From: Fimbriimonadales bacterium
Lineage (GTDB): Bacteria; Armatimonadota; Fimbriimonadia; Fimbriimonadales; GBS-DC
Direction: 5' to 3'
DNA length: 64,000 nt
Assembly: GCA_025061985.1 (NCBI GenBank)
Contig: JANXAW010000026.1
Span: forward strand, 29,742 to 93,741
Shown here: positions 26,826 to 34,795 of the stretch, in pieces
Layout: every line of letters begins with the position of its first letter
Numbering within the stretch: the stretch's first letter is position 1
Program-made: the position numbers and the translations under genes
Notes under the pieces: model-generated
Seen by the model: only the letters and a program-made list of their open reading frames with translations
Databases searched by the model: none
What the model was told of the DNA's origin: nothing

Positions 26826-27863
26826 ATGATTTGCCCTAAGTGCTTTGCGGAGATACCTGACACCAGTGTGTTCTGTTTGGAGTGTGGCTCGCGCCTGAAG
26901 GACGATACACTTGACCCGCTTTATGCGGAAGGCTCAGATCGCGAGGTGTATCCGGAGCTGGCGCGCGCCAACCTGCTGCGCATTCAGGGGCGGTATGAAG
27001 AGGCTATTGAAGTGTGTCGTCGCATCTTGGGGCGGTTCCCCAGCAACGAGACTGTGCACGCCCTGCTGGGCGACATTTACGCAGACCAAGGTAAGCTGGA
27101 TGATGCCATCCAGTGGTACGAACTGCTAGTAGAGCTGGCGCCTCAAAACATGCATTACAGTGCGAAGTTGCATCATCTGCGTGCGCTGCGTGCTGCGCAG
27201 TCCGCTCCAGCTTTGCCTACACCTGAAACGAAGCCCGCCAAGCATCGGCTATTCGCCTACGGGTTGTATGGATTGCTGGGGTTGATTGTGGTTGGGGCTG
27301 CGTTTGTAGCGGGCGCGCGGATGCAGAACCTGCTTAGCACCGAAGCCCAGCCCGCTAAGGCTACGCAAGCAAGCGTTGTTCCCCCCTCCAAAACCGTTGA
27401 AACGCCGCGCATTCCACCGCCAACCCCTGCTGCGCCAGAGCCTTCTCCTGCGCCACCGCCTACCGCTCCTTTGGAGTTTACGGGCATGAGCGCCGTAGAG
27501 GCAGAGTTAGCGTACAAGCTCAGCCAGCAACTTAACGGCACGCCCGTATGGTGCGCTTACGAACCATTGGCTGATCGGTGGTATGCTCGTTTGCGCATCC
27601 AGTCTGGCGTACTGAGCAAGGGGCGCATCCTGCAAGAAGCATTAGCTCTCGCCCGGGCGTTCTATGCCAAGTACCCTAACGCCCGCTTAACCGTTGCGAT
27701 TGTTGTGCCCAGCCCCAGTGGTGGCGACGTGTTGGTGTTCTCAAGCGAGATAGCGCCCTCTTTAGCAGCTGTTGACCCAGCCGCGCTTCAAGAGGAGCAG
27801 GTGCGCGCGCTTTTGCAACAGCTGCAGGCGTGGTGGAACCCCACACTCCGCTTGCAAGGGTAG
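26826..27863 (+). CDS. Zinc-ribbon and TPR membrane protein, unknown function
   Basis: A 345-residue protein I cannot name. It opens with a zinc ribbon, CPKCFAEIP and CLECGSRL (Cys3, Cys6, Cys17, Cys20). Two TPR repeats follow (about 40-115; NLLRIQGRYEEAIEVCRRIL and GDIYADQGKLDDAIQWYELL). A single membrane segment (about 140-158) precedes a proline/alanine-rich linker (about 172-215) and a C-terminal globular domain of about 125 residues, probably outside the membrane. Cytoplasmic zinc ribbon plus TPR with an external domain suggests a scaffold or sensor. It is divergent from nfeD and ends 6 bp from the convergent AAR gene. Confidence 0.7.
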   Translation: MICPKCFAEIPDTSVFCLECGSRLKDDTLDPLYAEGSDREVYPELARANLLRIQGRYEEAIEVCRRILGRFPSNETVHALLGDIYADQGKLDDAIQWYELLVELAPQNMHYSAKLHHLRALRAAQSAPALPTPETKPAKHRLFAYGLYGLLGLIVVGAAFVAGARMQNLLSTEAQPAKATQASVVPPSKTVETPRIPPPTPAAPEPSPAPPPTAPLEFTGMSAVEAELAYKLSQQLNGTPVWCAYEPLADRWYARLRIQSGVLSKGRILQEALALARAFYAKYPNARLTVAIVVPSPSGGDVLVFSSEIAPSLAAVDPAALQEEQVRALLQQLQAWWNPTLRLQG

Positions 27864-27869
27864 TTGCTC

Positions 27870-28961
27870 CTACGAAGCTGTGGGGACATATGTCTTCTTT
27901 CGTCGCGCTCGGATGGCAGCGATTTCTTCCTCAGTGATGGCGCGCTCAAAGCTGCGGAAGCCCGCCAGACGGAAGCCATGCTTGCGTGCCAACGCCTGCA
28001 TCGTGCGCACCTGCTCTAAACTGACCTCTTTGCCTAAGGTGAAGTTCTCAATGCGCCCTTCGAGCGCCAGCATCATCGTCTCTGCCATGCAAGCGTAGGC
28101 TGTGCGAGGAGGAAATCCAAAGTCGAAGCCGAAATCCACCTCGCCGGGCACTTCCACCACCCCGCCCTCTATCACCAGCACATCGTCGCGCTCGCGTGCC
28201 ACGCGCACCGAAACATCGCGCGGGCGTGCTACATCCACCACCACCGCCCCCGACTTGAGGTCTTTGGGGTAGATAATCGCATCGAGCGCGCTGGTGACGG
28301 TAATCACCACATCGGCAGTTGGCAAATCGCGCGCAAGGTCTGCAGAAACGCGCACCGTACCGCGAGCGATCGGGCGCAGTTGCTCGGCAATCGGTTCTAA
28401 GCGTGCCTCGTCGCGCCCTAAAAGGAGAAGCTCACGCGCCTGAGGCGCCAGCGCCTCCGCGCAGGTGCGCCCAATAGATCCCGTCGCCCCCACCACTGCC
28501 ACCGTAGCGTCTGCAATATCGATATCCATCTTCTGTGCGCCCAGCACAGCTGCTTCGATTGCCGTGGCAACTGTGTAGCTGTTGCCAGTGGTTACGGCGA
28601 TATCCAAGTGCTTGGCGATGGTGATACCGCCGTCGCCCACCACTGAGGTGAACGCCCCTAGCCCTATAACGTGCGCTCCTAGCTCTTGGGCGATCTGCCC
28701 GCAGCGAATGATTTTCGCATACACCACTTCTAAGGGCAAGCTGAGCATCATTCGGGGCGAAAGCGGACAACCAATAAACCAGCCCTCTGTGGTCGCTCCT
28801 GTCAGCGAGCGTATGCCGGTAATCTTTGACAAAACTACCGGCTCTTTGCGTAGCAGTAGTTTTTCAACCCAGCGCTCGGGCAAGTAACGTGCCAAGGGGT
28901 ATTTGCGCGCCACATCCCGCTTGACATCCACAGGATGGATAATGAACGCAAACCGGTGCAT
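27870..28961 (-). CDS. Acyl-ACP reductase-like protein (cyanobacterial AAR family)
   Basis: A 363-residue protein that matches from memory the cyanobacterial long-chain fatty acyl-[ACP] reductase, which reduces acyl-ACP to fatty aldehyde with NADPH. Shared stretches are the SLTGATTEGWFIGCPLSP region, GLGAFTSVV, TTGNSYTVATAI, the Rossmann loop VAVVGATGSIGR (155-165) and RTAYACMAETMMLALEG (286-302). Its Cys291 aligns with the catalytic cysteine of the cyanobacterial enzyme. No aldehyde-deformylating oxygenase or accA lies next to it. A shikimate-dehydrogenase-like or other Rossmann oxidoreductase is the alternative, but the cysteine region argues for AAR. The start at 28961 is supported by a TATCTT 7 nt upstream. 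Confidence 0.75.
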   Translation of the reverse strand: MHRFAFIIHPVDVKRDVARKYPLARYLPERWVEKLLLRKEPVVLSKITGIRSLTGATTEGWFIGCPLSPRMMLSLPLEVVYAKIIRCGQIAQELGAHVIGLGAFTSVVGDGGITIAKHLDIAVTTGNSYTVATAIEAAVLGAQKMDIDIADATVAVVGATGSIGRTCAEALAPQARELLLLGRDEARLEPIAEQLRPIARGTVRVSADLARDLPTADVVITVTSALDAIIYPKDLKSGAVVVDVARPRDVSVRVARERDDVLVIEGGVVEVPGEVDFGFDFGFPPRTAYACMAETMMLALEGRIENFTLGKEVSLEQVRTMQALARKHGFRLAGFRSFERAITEEEIAAIRARRKKTYVPTAS

Positions 28962-28968
28962 GGCCAAG

Positions 28969-28974
28969 AAGATA
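28969..28974 (-). promoter_or_regulatory. -10 box of AAR-like gene, near-leaderless
   Basis: GGGG-TATCTT on the minus strand ends 7 nt before ATG 28961, and follows the terminator of the upstream small gene by only a few bases. Confidence 0.5.
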
Positions 28975-28981
28975 CCCCAAC

Positions 28982-29011
28982 TCAGAAAAGCCCCTCCAAA
29001 TGGAGGGGCTT
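28982..29011 (-). terminator. Intrinsic terminator of the 29022-29267 gene
   Basis: On the minus strand a perfect 10-bp stem AAGCCCCTCC/GGAGGGGCTT with a 4-nt loop (29011-28988) runs into TTTTCT. It starts about 10 nt after the stop of the small gene. Confidence 0.8.
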
Positions 29012-29021
29012 GCACGTGCTC

Positions 29022-29267
29022 TTAGGCGGGATTACCATCTTTGGAGCTTCGTCGCTGTCGAACGTTCTTTAGCCCGAAGCGATACTTAGCAAACGCCTCT
29101 TCTATGCGATCCTCTAAAATAAGTTTCGCGAACTCACGTGCCCCTTCGATCTTTGCTTGATTGGGCTTGCGTCGTCGGATTGCCTTTATTGCTTCTGCCA
29201 TATCGATCTCACCTGCCTTGAACGCTCTAAGGATACCCTCGATGTAAGCGCTGCGTTGGTCTGTCAT
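29022..29267 (-). CDS. Small charged hypothetical protein
   Basis: An 81-residue protein I do not recognise. It is mainly helical and highly charged (MTDQRSAYIEGILRAFKAGE at the start, many Lys/Arg near the end), with no membrane segment or metal motif. It has its own GG-TATACT promoter (about 29301), an AAGGGAGG site 9 nt before the ATG and its own terminator, so it looks like a real single-gene unit. It might be an antitoxin-like or DNA-associated protein; nothing proves it. Confidence 0.6.
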   Translation of the reverse strand: MTDQRSAYIEGILRAFKAGEIDMAEAIKAIRRRKPNQAKIEGAREFAKLILEDRIEEAFAKYRFGLKNVRQRRSSKDGNPA

Positions 29268-29395
29268 ACCAATGACCTCCCTTGCAGCTTCAAGTATACC
29301 TTTTTTGGAATGCCCTTGTCAAGTGAGGCAAAAGCGAGTGTTTCGATAGTAGCTGCGCGTATTCGTCGCTCTTCCTGCAGCAAGAAGAAGGTGCA

Positions 29396-30289
29396 CTACC
29401 CTGCTTCTTCTGTTTCGGAAGCGCCTACTGCGTTCAGCATAAACTGGACAAGAACAGTGTAGAACTCGTCGGGGCGTTCGTAGCGGGCTTGTACGTGTGC
29501 GCATCCTTCTGCCCACCAAAGCTGTTTTGGCTCGCGTGCCGCACGGTAGAGGCGCTCGGCATGATAGGCAGGGATAAGCTGGTCGTGGGTGCCGTGCATC
29601 AGTAGCACGGGGCGAGGCGCAATTTGGGCAATCACTGCCTCAGGTGCCACCTCGCGAGGCGACCGCCGCGTCATCAGAGCGCCCAGCCAAAGCGTGGGGT
29701 GCAGCAGGGGCGAGGCTTTGCCCAACGTGCCGCACCACCAGTCCTTCACCGCCTCGTCTAAGCGTGCGTAGGCAGAATCCGCAGCGACTGCACGGATACG
29801 CGGGTCTTCGGCTGCTGCCAGCAGCACTGCCGCCCCGCCCATCGAAGAGCCGTAGGCAACGATTGGTAGCCCTGGCGCCGTACGCGCCACAAAGTCCACT
29901 GCCGACAGCACATCCAGTCGCTCGCGATCGCCAATCGTGCAAAGATTGCCCTCACTTTGACCCATCGCACGGAAATCAAACACCAAGCAGTGGAAGCCTA
30001 CCTTCCACAACTCCCTCGCCACGGGCAACGGCTCACAGCGATTCATCAGATAGCCGTGGCAAAGAATGGCAACCCCTATCGGTTTGGGCGCAGGCATCCA
30101 CCACCCGTGTAGGCGCACCCCATCGCGCGAAGGAAAGACAACGCTTTGATACGGCATCCCCAAATCGCGCGGCGTCATAAAAAACGGCGTACGTGGCGGT
30201 CGCAGCGACGCCCGCACGACCAGATAGTTCCCCAACAACCATACGCCGACTGCGAACCCGGCACCCGCAATCAGTGTCAGCCACAGCAC
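29396..30289 (-). CDS. Membrane-anchored alpha/beta hydrolase
   Basis: An alpha/beta hydrolase (Hydrolase_4/BAAT-like) of 297 residues if it starts at GTG 30289. That start lies 7 nt after TATACT and gives a clean N-terminal anchor (LWLTLIAGAGFAVGVWLL). Longer reading frames to 30490 exist but add a non-hydrophobic tail that overlaps another promoter. Visible catalytic parts: the oxyanion region LCHGYLMN, the nucleophile elbow YGSSMGG, HGTHDQLIP with the acid, and the histidine in GCAHVQ. It resembles proteins such as E. coli YfhR or B. subtilis YqkD; the substrate is unknown. Confidence 0.85.
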   Translation of the reverse strand: MLWLTLIAGAGFAVGVWLLGNYLVVRASLRPPRTPFFMTPRDLGMPYQSVVFPSRDGVRLHGWWMPAPKPIGVAILCHGYLMNRCEPLPVARELWKVGFHCLVFDFRAMGQSEGNLCTIGDRERLDVLSAVDFVARTAPGLPIVAYGSSMGGAAVLLAAAEDPRIRAVAADSAYARLDEAVKDWWCGTLGKASPLLHPTLWLGALMTRRSPREVAPEAVIAQIAPRPVLLMHGTHDQLIPAYHAERLYRAAREPKQLWWAEGCAHVQARYERPDEFYTVLVQFMLNAVGASETEEAG

Positions 30290-30296
30290 GACTACA

Positions 30297-30302
30297 AGTA
30301 TA
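30297..30302 (-). promoter_or_regulatory. -10 box of alpha/beta hydrolase gene, decides GTG start
   Basis: TATACT on the minus strand ends 7 nt before GTG 30289. Confidence 0.5.
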
Positions 30303-30439
30303 ACCCATCTCCTTGGCAGATGTGATGCTCCATCGGCGGGAGATGCTTTGCGGGTGGGGATTGACAGATTCCTTAGATGCGACAAAGAGGTATAAATTCG
30401 GCACAGGGGGAACATGAAGAATGAACCTAGCGTTGCGTC

Positions 30440-30751
30440 GTGGTCCATACGTGCCGCGGCTCGACGCATATGCGCCGCAACTCGACACATATGTGTGAGG
30501 ACGCGAAGAGAGGGCGTCGTGGTAAGCCCGCGGGGGTGGTGGCGTGCGAGATTTGGCGCAAGATTGGCGACGCGCCGCCTGCCGACCGTAGCGAGTGCGA
30601 GTACGTTGCCTCACCCAGTCGCTCGCCGTATCGGATTGCCTACTCAGGCGAGGTAGCGGGTCAGACAGTGCATTATGTATTGCGTTGGCGCACGGTACGC
30701 GGCGAGGCAGGACCTATTAGCGAAACGCAGAGCGCGACGGTGACGGGGTGA
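30440..30751 (+). pseudogene. C-terminal fragment of a widespread fibronectin-III-like hypothetical protein
   Basis: The frame from about 30500 encodes RGKPAGVVACEIWRKIGD, then PYRIAYSGEVAGQTVHYVLR and GEAGPISETQSATVTG. This matches the C-terminal ~75 residues of a larger hypothetical protein I remember from Planctomycetes and related phyla, in which several hundred residues precede it. Here nothing comparable lies upstream; the first ~25 codons include two near-copies of CTCGACxCATATG. A TATAAA and an AGGGGGAAC site just upstream favour a different frame (ATG 30414). I read this as a decayed or truncated gene, though a short functional protein cannot be excluded. Confidence 0.45.
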
Positions 30752-30869
30752 GGCGTTTGCCCTTCTCTACACCTTGCACCTGAAAGCCATCGGCGTCTTG
30801 CGGACGAACCTCGTCGGCGGAGACGTCGACGCTACGGTAGGGGCGCGCCCGACTCAGCCGTCTGGGCTG

Positions 30870-31324
30870 CTATGATTGATCGCAACGAGGAGTCTCTTCG
30901 GGCAAGAACATCACTTCCACGCCTGCCAACCCCCGTAAAGCCTCAAAGTGTCTGTCCCGAGTTAGCAGCGGCAGCCGGTATGCCAGCGCGAACGCAGCAA
31001 TCCACACATCGTTTTCGGGGATTGGCGTGCCCTGCGCCCGCAGAAACTGCTTCATTTGTGCATGTACCCGCTGCACAGCGCGCCCAAACGCTAGTAATGG
31101 GTAGTCGCCTATCAACGCTTGCATTACCTGCCGCTGGTAGTCGGGGCGTGCGGAAACCAACGCGCCGTAATACAGCTCCCCTACCGTGATTCCACATAGA
31201 TAAATAGATGAAACTGCGCTTGTTCGCCCAGAAGCGCCTTCAGGTTTACCCGCCCACGCAGTATCTCTGCTACGATGCTTGTATCCAGCAGATACCTACC
31301 AGCGCTCTGTGTCAATGCGCTCAC
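30870..31324 (-). pseudogene. VapC-like PIN-domain toxin, frameshifted by an 8-bp duplication
   Basis: The N-terminal frame starts at GTG 31324, overlapping the antitoxin gene. It reads RYLLDTSIVAEILRGRVNLK, the first catalytic Asp region of PIN nucleases, then stops at 31181. The C-terminal frame continues as GITVGELYYGALVSARPDYQ, ENDVWIAAFALA and LLTRDRHF, ending at 30870. Removing 8 nt around two ATAGAT copies (31196-31201, 31204-31209) joins the frames into a normal VapC sequence. So the toxin (an RNase in known systems) is probably inactive, while its antitoxin is intact. A phase-variable or assembly explanation is possible. Confidence 0.7.
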
Positions 31325-31532
31325 AGCCTTCCTCTATCGCCTGTAGCAGTGCGTCCACCTCTTCATCGGAGAGTGCGCCTGCGACGCGGTTGAAGTGCGC
31401 GGCAGGGATGCCTCTGGGCAGGCGCGGTGGCGTTGGCTCGTCGTCCAGCACCATCAAGCGCACGCGCTTGCCCTGAAACTCCTGAGCGCGGGCAACAATC
31501 TCTTCCCGCAAGCCTTCTAGAATGGTTGGCAT
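31296..31532 (-). CDS. Antitoxin of the VapBC-like pair
   Basis: A 78-residue acidic protein placed directly upstream of and overlapping the PIN toxin gene. In VapBC modules the antitoxin blocks the toxin active site and represses the operon. No AbrB, MazE or ribbon-helix-helix motif is obvious; the sequence starts MPTILEGLREEIVARAQEFQ and ends in an acidic helix LSDEEVDALLQAIEEG. Its assignment therefore rests on gene position and size. A GG-TAAAAT lies 6 nt before the ATG. Confidence 0.65.
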   Translation of the reverse strand: MPTILEGLREEIVARAQEFQGKRVRLMVLDDEPTPPRLPRGIPAAHFNRVAGALSDEEVDALLQAIEEGCERIDTERW

Positions 31533-31538
31533 AGCGCG

Positions 31539-31544
31539 ATTTTA
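31539..31544 (-). promoter_or_regulatory. -10 box of the VapBC-like operon, near-leaderless
   Basis: AGG-TAAAAT on the minus strand ends 6 nt before ATG 31532. Confidence 0.55.
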
Positions 31545-31703
31545 CCTGAGTAGGAACCCTAACGCACCCATTCGTCGCGTTCCTGTGGCAAAAGCTGTTC
31601 ATTTGGTGGACGACGGCATGAGACGTGCCCCCTTGCAGACAAGGCCTACTTATTGAAGCCGCTAGCCAACAACGAGCATTTCCCAAACCCCTTTCACCAC
31701 CCC

Positions 31704-31732
31704 TTGACGCTTCCCACTCCACATGCTATAAT
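31704..31732 (+). promoter_or_regulatory. Consensus sigma-70 promoter of the amylase-pseudopilin operon
   Basis: TTGACG (31704-31709) and TATAAT (31727-31732) with 17-bp spacing form the best two-box promoter in the window. It gives a leader of about 60 nt before ATG 31800. Confidence 0.75.
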
Positions 31733-31799
31733 ATGCCCAGAATACGATTTCTGAGCAAATGCGCGCATGTAGACAGCCCACCGCAGGGGGCGGGCACGA

Positions 31800-33962
31800 A
31801 TGAAGCGTAATGCCATCTGTATCGTGGGTGCCACTCTACTGCTGCTTGAGGCGAGCTATGCGGACGAGCCGACCTATCCCGTGCAGTTTCGCCTCGTGCT
31901 GGAACGCCCTGCGGAACGGGTCTACTTGGCGGGCACTTTCAACGAATGGCAACCCCGCGCAACCCCGATGCAGCCCGACGCCGAGCGGCGCGTATGGACA
32001 CTGACCCTGCACCTGCCTGCAGGAGCGCATCAGTACAAGTTTGTGGTCAACGGCACGGAGTGGCTGACTGACCCAAATGCGCCTGTGATTGACGACGGGA
32101 ACGGCAACCTCAACTCGGTGGTGTGGGTGGAGCCAGACGGCTACAACCGCCCCGCTGCCATAGGCGATGGGCACATCACGCGCAGCGGTATTCGCCACAA
32201 CCCCAACGACCTGCGCGACCGTAACCCCGTAGAAGGGCGACTTTACCTGCGCCTGCGCACCCGCAAAGCCGATGTGGAGCGCGTATGGCTACATTACCGC
32301 GCGGGTAAACACACGCAGCGCGTTGCTATGACCCCTGCCGTTAGCGACGCCCTCTACACCTACTACCGCGCGGCGCTTCCTGAAACGAACCTTGAGTATT
32401 GGTTTGTGATTGAGGACGGCAAAGCACGGATACGCCTCCCCGCGGGCAACGCCGCGTTCCGCCATCGGCTGGGTGAACATCAGTTTGAAGTACCCACTTG
32501 GGTGCAGGATGCGATTTTCTACCAAATCATGCCCGACCGCTTCTACAACGCCGACCCTACCAATGACCCTGACCCTGATCAGCCCATTGATTTCACAGGG
32601 CGCAAGGAAGGCGACGGCTTCTATGGGGGCGACCTAAAGGGCATCCTGCACAAGCTGGACTACTTGCGCGATTTGGGCATCACGGCGCTGTACCTGAACC
32701 CTGTGTTTGCCTCGGTAACGCACCACAACTACGACACCGACGATTACGAGCGCGTAGACCCTGCATTGGGCACCGAGGAAGACCTCATTCAGCTCGCTCA
32801 GACGCTTCGCCAGCACGAGATGCGCCTCATCTTGGACGGCGTGTTCAACCATGTGGGCGTCTACTTCTTTGCGTTCCAAGACCTGCTGCGCCATCAGGAG
32901 CGCTCGGCGTTTCGCGACTGGTTCATTGTAGAGCGATTTCCCGTAGCGGTGGAGCCGAACCCGAACTACTGGGCGTGGTGGAACATCCCGTATATGCCTA
33001 AGTTGAACCATCAGAACCCCGCCGTGCGTCGCTACTTGCTGGGCGTGGTGATGCGCTGGACGCGCATGTTGCGCTTAGACGGCTGGCGACTGGATGTGCC
33101 GAATGAAGTGCCTGATGTGTTCTGGCGCGAGTTTCGCCCTGTAGTGCGCCGTGCAAACCCTGAGGCAGTTATCATTGGCGAGATTTGGGGCGATGCAGGG
33201 CGCTGGCTGCAGGGGGATATGTTTGACAGCGTGATGAACTATCTCTGGCGGGCAGCGGTGCTAGGCTTTGTGGCGCACGGCACGCTCAAGCCTTCTCAGT
33301 TTGACCAGCGCATGGCGCATCTGCAAGTGATGTACCCGCGCCAGAGCCTGTATGCGATGTACAATATGCTCAGCAGCCACGATACGCCGCGCTTTCGGCG
33401 CGAGTGTGGGGGTGATTTGCAGCGCGTGCGCTTGGGCTTGCTGCTTCAGTTCACTAGCATTGGCGCACCCGCTATTTACTACGGCGACGAAATCGGCATG
33501 GATGGGGGTGGCATTCCCGACAACCGTCGCCCGATGCGCTTTGAGCTGAGCGACGAGGAGCGTGCCCTGCGCGAATTCGTAAAGCAGCTGATTGCGCTGC
33601 GTAAGGCGGAGCCTGCCCTGCGTCGCGGCGAGTGGCAAACCTTGCTTGTAGACGATGTCAAAAGCGTCTACGCCTTCGCACGGTACTTGGACTCCCCTGC
33701 CCCTCAAACGAACCCTGTGGTGGTTGCGCTCAACACGAGCACTCAACCGCAGACGGTTAGCCTACCCGTTGTTGGCGACGCGCCTCGTTGGCGCGTAGCC
33801 CTTAGCACTTACGATTTGGAGCAGGCGATTTTTCCTGCTTCGAACGGGCGGATTACGCTGACGCTACCGCCCCTTGCGGGAACCGTGTTGGTTCCCACAA
33901 ACAACCCACAGCAAGGAGGGAATGCACAATGCAGTTCACACAGCGACGTGGCTTCACTTTGA
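31800..33962 (+). CDS. Secreted GH13 alpha-amylase/neopullulanase-like enzyme with CBM48
   Basis: A 720-residue alpha-glucan-acting enzyme with a signal peptide (1-21). Residues about 25-110 form a glycogen-binding CBM48/E-set ([22 protein letters not shown]). A second beta domain (about 140-235) precedes the GH13 barrel starting at [13 protein letters not shown]. The catalytic triad is Asp432 (GWRLDVPNE), Glu461 (IIGEIWG) and Asp528 (SSHDTPRF). The domain order resembles neopullulanase/cyclomaltodextrinase (GH13_20). The last ~14 codons run over the Shine-Dalgarno site and start of the following pseudopilin gene (34-bp overlap), as if the original stop was lost. Confidence 0.92.
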   Translation: MKRNAICIVGATLLLLEASYADEPTYPVQFRLVLERPAERVYLAGTFNEWQPRATPMQPDAERRVWTLTLHLPAGAHQYKFVVNGTEWLTDPNAPVIDDGNGNLNSVVWVEPDGYNRPAAIGDGHITRSGIRHNPNDLRDRNPVEGRLYLRLRTRKADVERVWLHYRAGKHTQRVAMTPAVSDALYTYYRAALPETNLEYWFVIEDGKARIRLPAGNAAFRHRLGEHQFEVPTWVQDAIFYQIMPDRFYNADPTNDPDPDQPIDFTGRKEGDGFYGGDLKGILHKLDYLRDLGITALYLNPVFASVTHHNYDTDDYERVDPALGTEEDLIQLAQTLRQHEMRLILDGVFNHVGVYFFAFQDLLRHQERSAFRDWFIVERFPVAVEPNPNYWAWWNIPYMPKLNHQNPAVRRYLLGVVMRWTRMLRLDGWRLDVPNEVPDVFWREFRPVVRRANPEAVIIGEIWGDAGRWLQGDMFDSVMNYLWRAAVLGFVAHGTLKPSQFDQRMAHLQVMYPRQSLYAMYNMLSSHDTPRFRRECGGDLQRVRLGLLLQFTSIGAPAIYYGDEIGMDGGGIPDNRRPMRFELSDEERALREFVKQLIALRKAEPALRRGEWQTLLVDDVKSVYAFARYLDSPAPQTNPVVVALNTSTQPQTVSLPVVGDAPRWRVALSTYDLEQAIFPASNGRITLTLPPLAGTVLVPTNNPQQGGNAQCSSHSDVASL

Positions 33963-34741
33963 TTGAGCTGTTGGTCGTGATTGCGATTATCGCCATCTTA
34001 GCGGCGATTCTGTTCCCTGTGTTCGCGCAAGCGCGTGAGAAAGCGCGCCAGACAACGTGTCTCAACAACCTGCGTCAAGCGGGCATTGCTCTGTTGATGT
34101 ACGCAAAAGACTACGACAACTACGTGCCTATCTTTTGCTTTGCAGAGTACTACCAGTTTGCAGCGCGTATCCAGCCGTATGTCAAGAATCGCGACATTTT
34201 CCGATGCCCATCCTCGTCGTTTCCGCAAGGCACTGCTCAACTGATTCAGCGGGACAACGGGTTTGGCGACTTCATGACGGCTCCGAACCATCCACGCGTA
34301 GGCTTGGGCACTTCTCAGCGAGGGCGCCAGCACTACTTTGACGACATCTACCCGCCGATGGACTACCTTGTCCACAACGGTCTGGGTGGCTATGGGCTTT
34401 ACGGCTGCGACTATCGGCCGTCTCAAATTGACACGGGGCGTGTGACTCGTCCGTCTCGCGCTGTTGCGATGATCGACCTGCCTCCCAGCCGCATGCAGTG
34501 GCCTGGTCCGCAGTTTTGGACCAGTCGCCTTGGCGGCAACTTCAAGGGGCGCCACTTCGAAGGCTCCGTTGTGTTGCACCTTGACGGGCACTCTAAGTGG
34601 TATCAGTATCAGCGGCTCTACCCGACCGATCGTGGACAGCAAAACTATTCCGAGCCGCGCTGCGATGATCCTGACCCAATGGCGGTCTACACGTGGTATT
34701 GCTGGGGCTACGAGTGGGGGCCGCCCGAGGATCGCAACTAA
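33929..34741 (+). CDS. H-X9-DG type prepilin-like protein
   Basis: A 270-residue paralogue of the pseudopilin at 4.1-5.0 kb, sharing [15 protein letters not shown] and [14 protein letters not shown]. The C-terminal motif [15 protein letters not shown] fits H-X9-DG. The ATG at 33929 follows an AAGGAGGG site by 8 nt, inside the end of the amylase gene; an ATG at 33922 is out of this frame. Cotranscription with a secreted amylase suggests a surface or secretion role connected with polysaccharide use, which is inference. A strong hairpin follows the stop. Confidence 0.9.
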   Translation: MQFTQRRGFTLIELLVVIAIIAILAAILFPVFAQAREKARQTTCLNNLRQAGIALLMYAKDYDNYVPIFCFAEYYQFAARIQPYVKNRDIFRCPSSSFPQGTAQLIQRDNGFGDFMTAPNHPRVGLGTSQRGRQHYFDDIYPPMDYLVHNGLGGYGLYGCDYRPSQIDTGRVTRPSRAVAMIDLPPSRMQWPGPQFWTSRLGGNFKGRHFEGSVVLHLDGHSKWYQYQRLYPTDRGQQNYSEPRCDDPDPMAVYTWYCWGYEWGPPEDRN

Positions 34742-34761
34742 GCTGTTAGGGTAGCCCTGTT

Positions 34762-34790
34762 GCTCAGGGGCGCGGTGGGCGCCCCTGAGC
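34762..34790. terminator. Strong hairpin between convergent genes
   Basis: A perfect 12-bp stem GCTCAGGGGCGC with its complement and a 5-nt loop. It serves the pseudopilin gene and the convergent beta-propeller gene. Only short T stretches follow. Confidence 0.65.
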
Positions 34791-34795
34791 GACTT

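Noticed and set aside
28432..28770. Antisense or alternative-frame open reading frames inside AAR, thiolase, dnaN, glnE and ribosomal genes
   Set aside because: GC-rich codon bias opens shadow frames; their products are Arg/Ala/Ser-rich and match no family.
30414..30656. 80-codon frame MKNEPSVASW with good start signals
   Set aside because: Its translation is Arg/Ala/Thr-rich without family features, while the overlapping frame carries recognisable protein sequence; kept only as part of the fragment.
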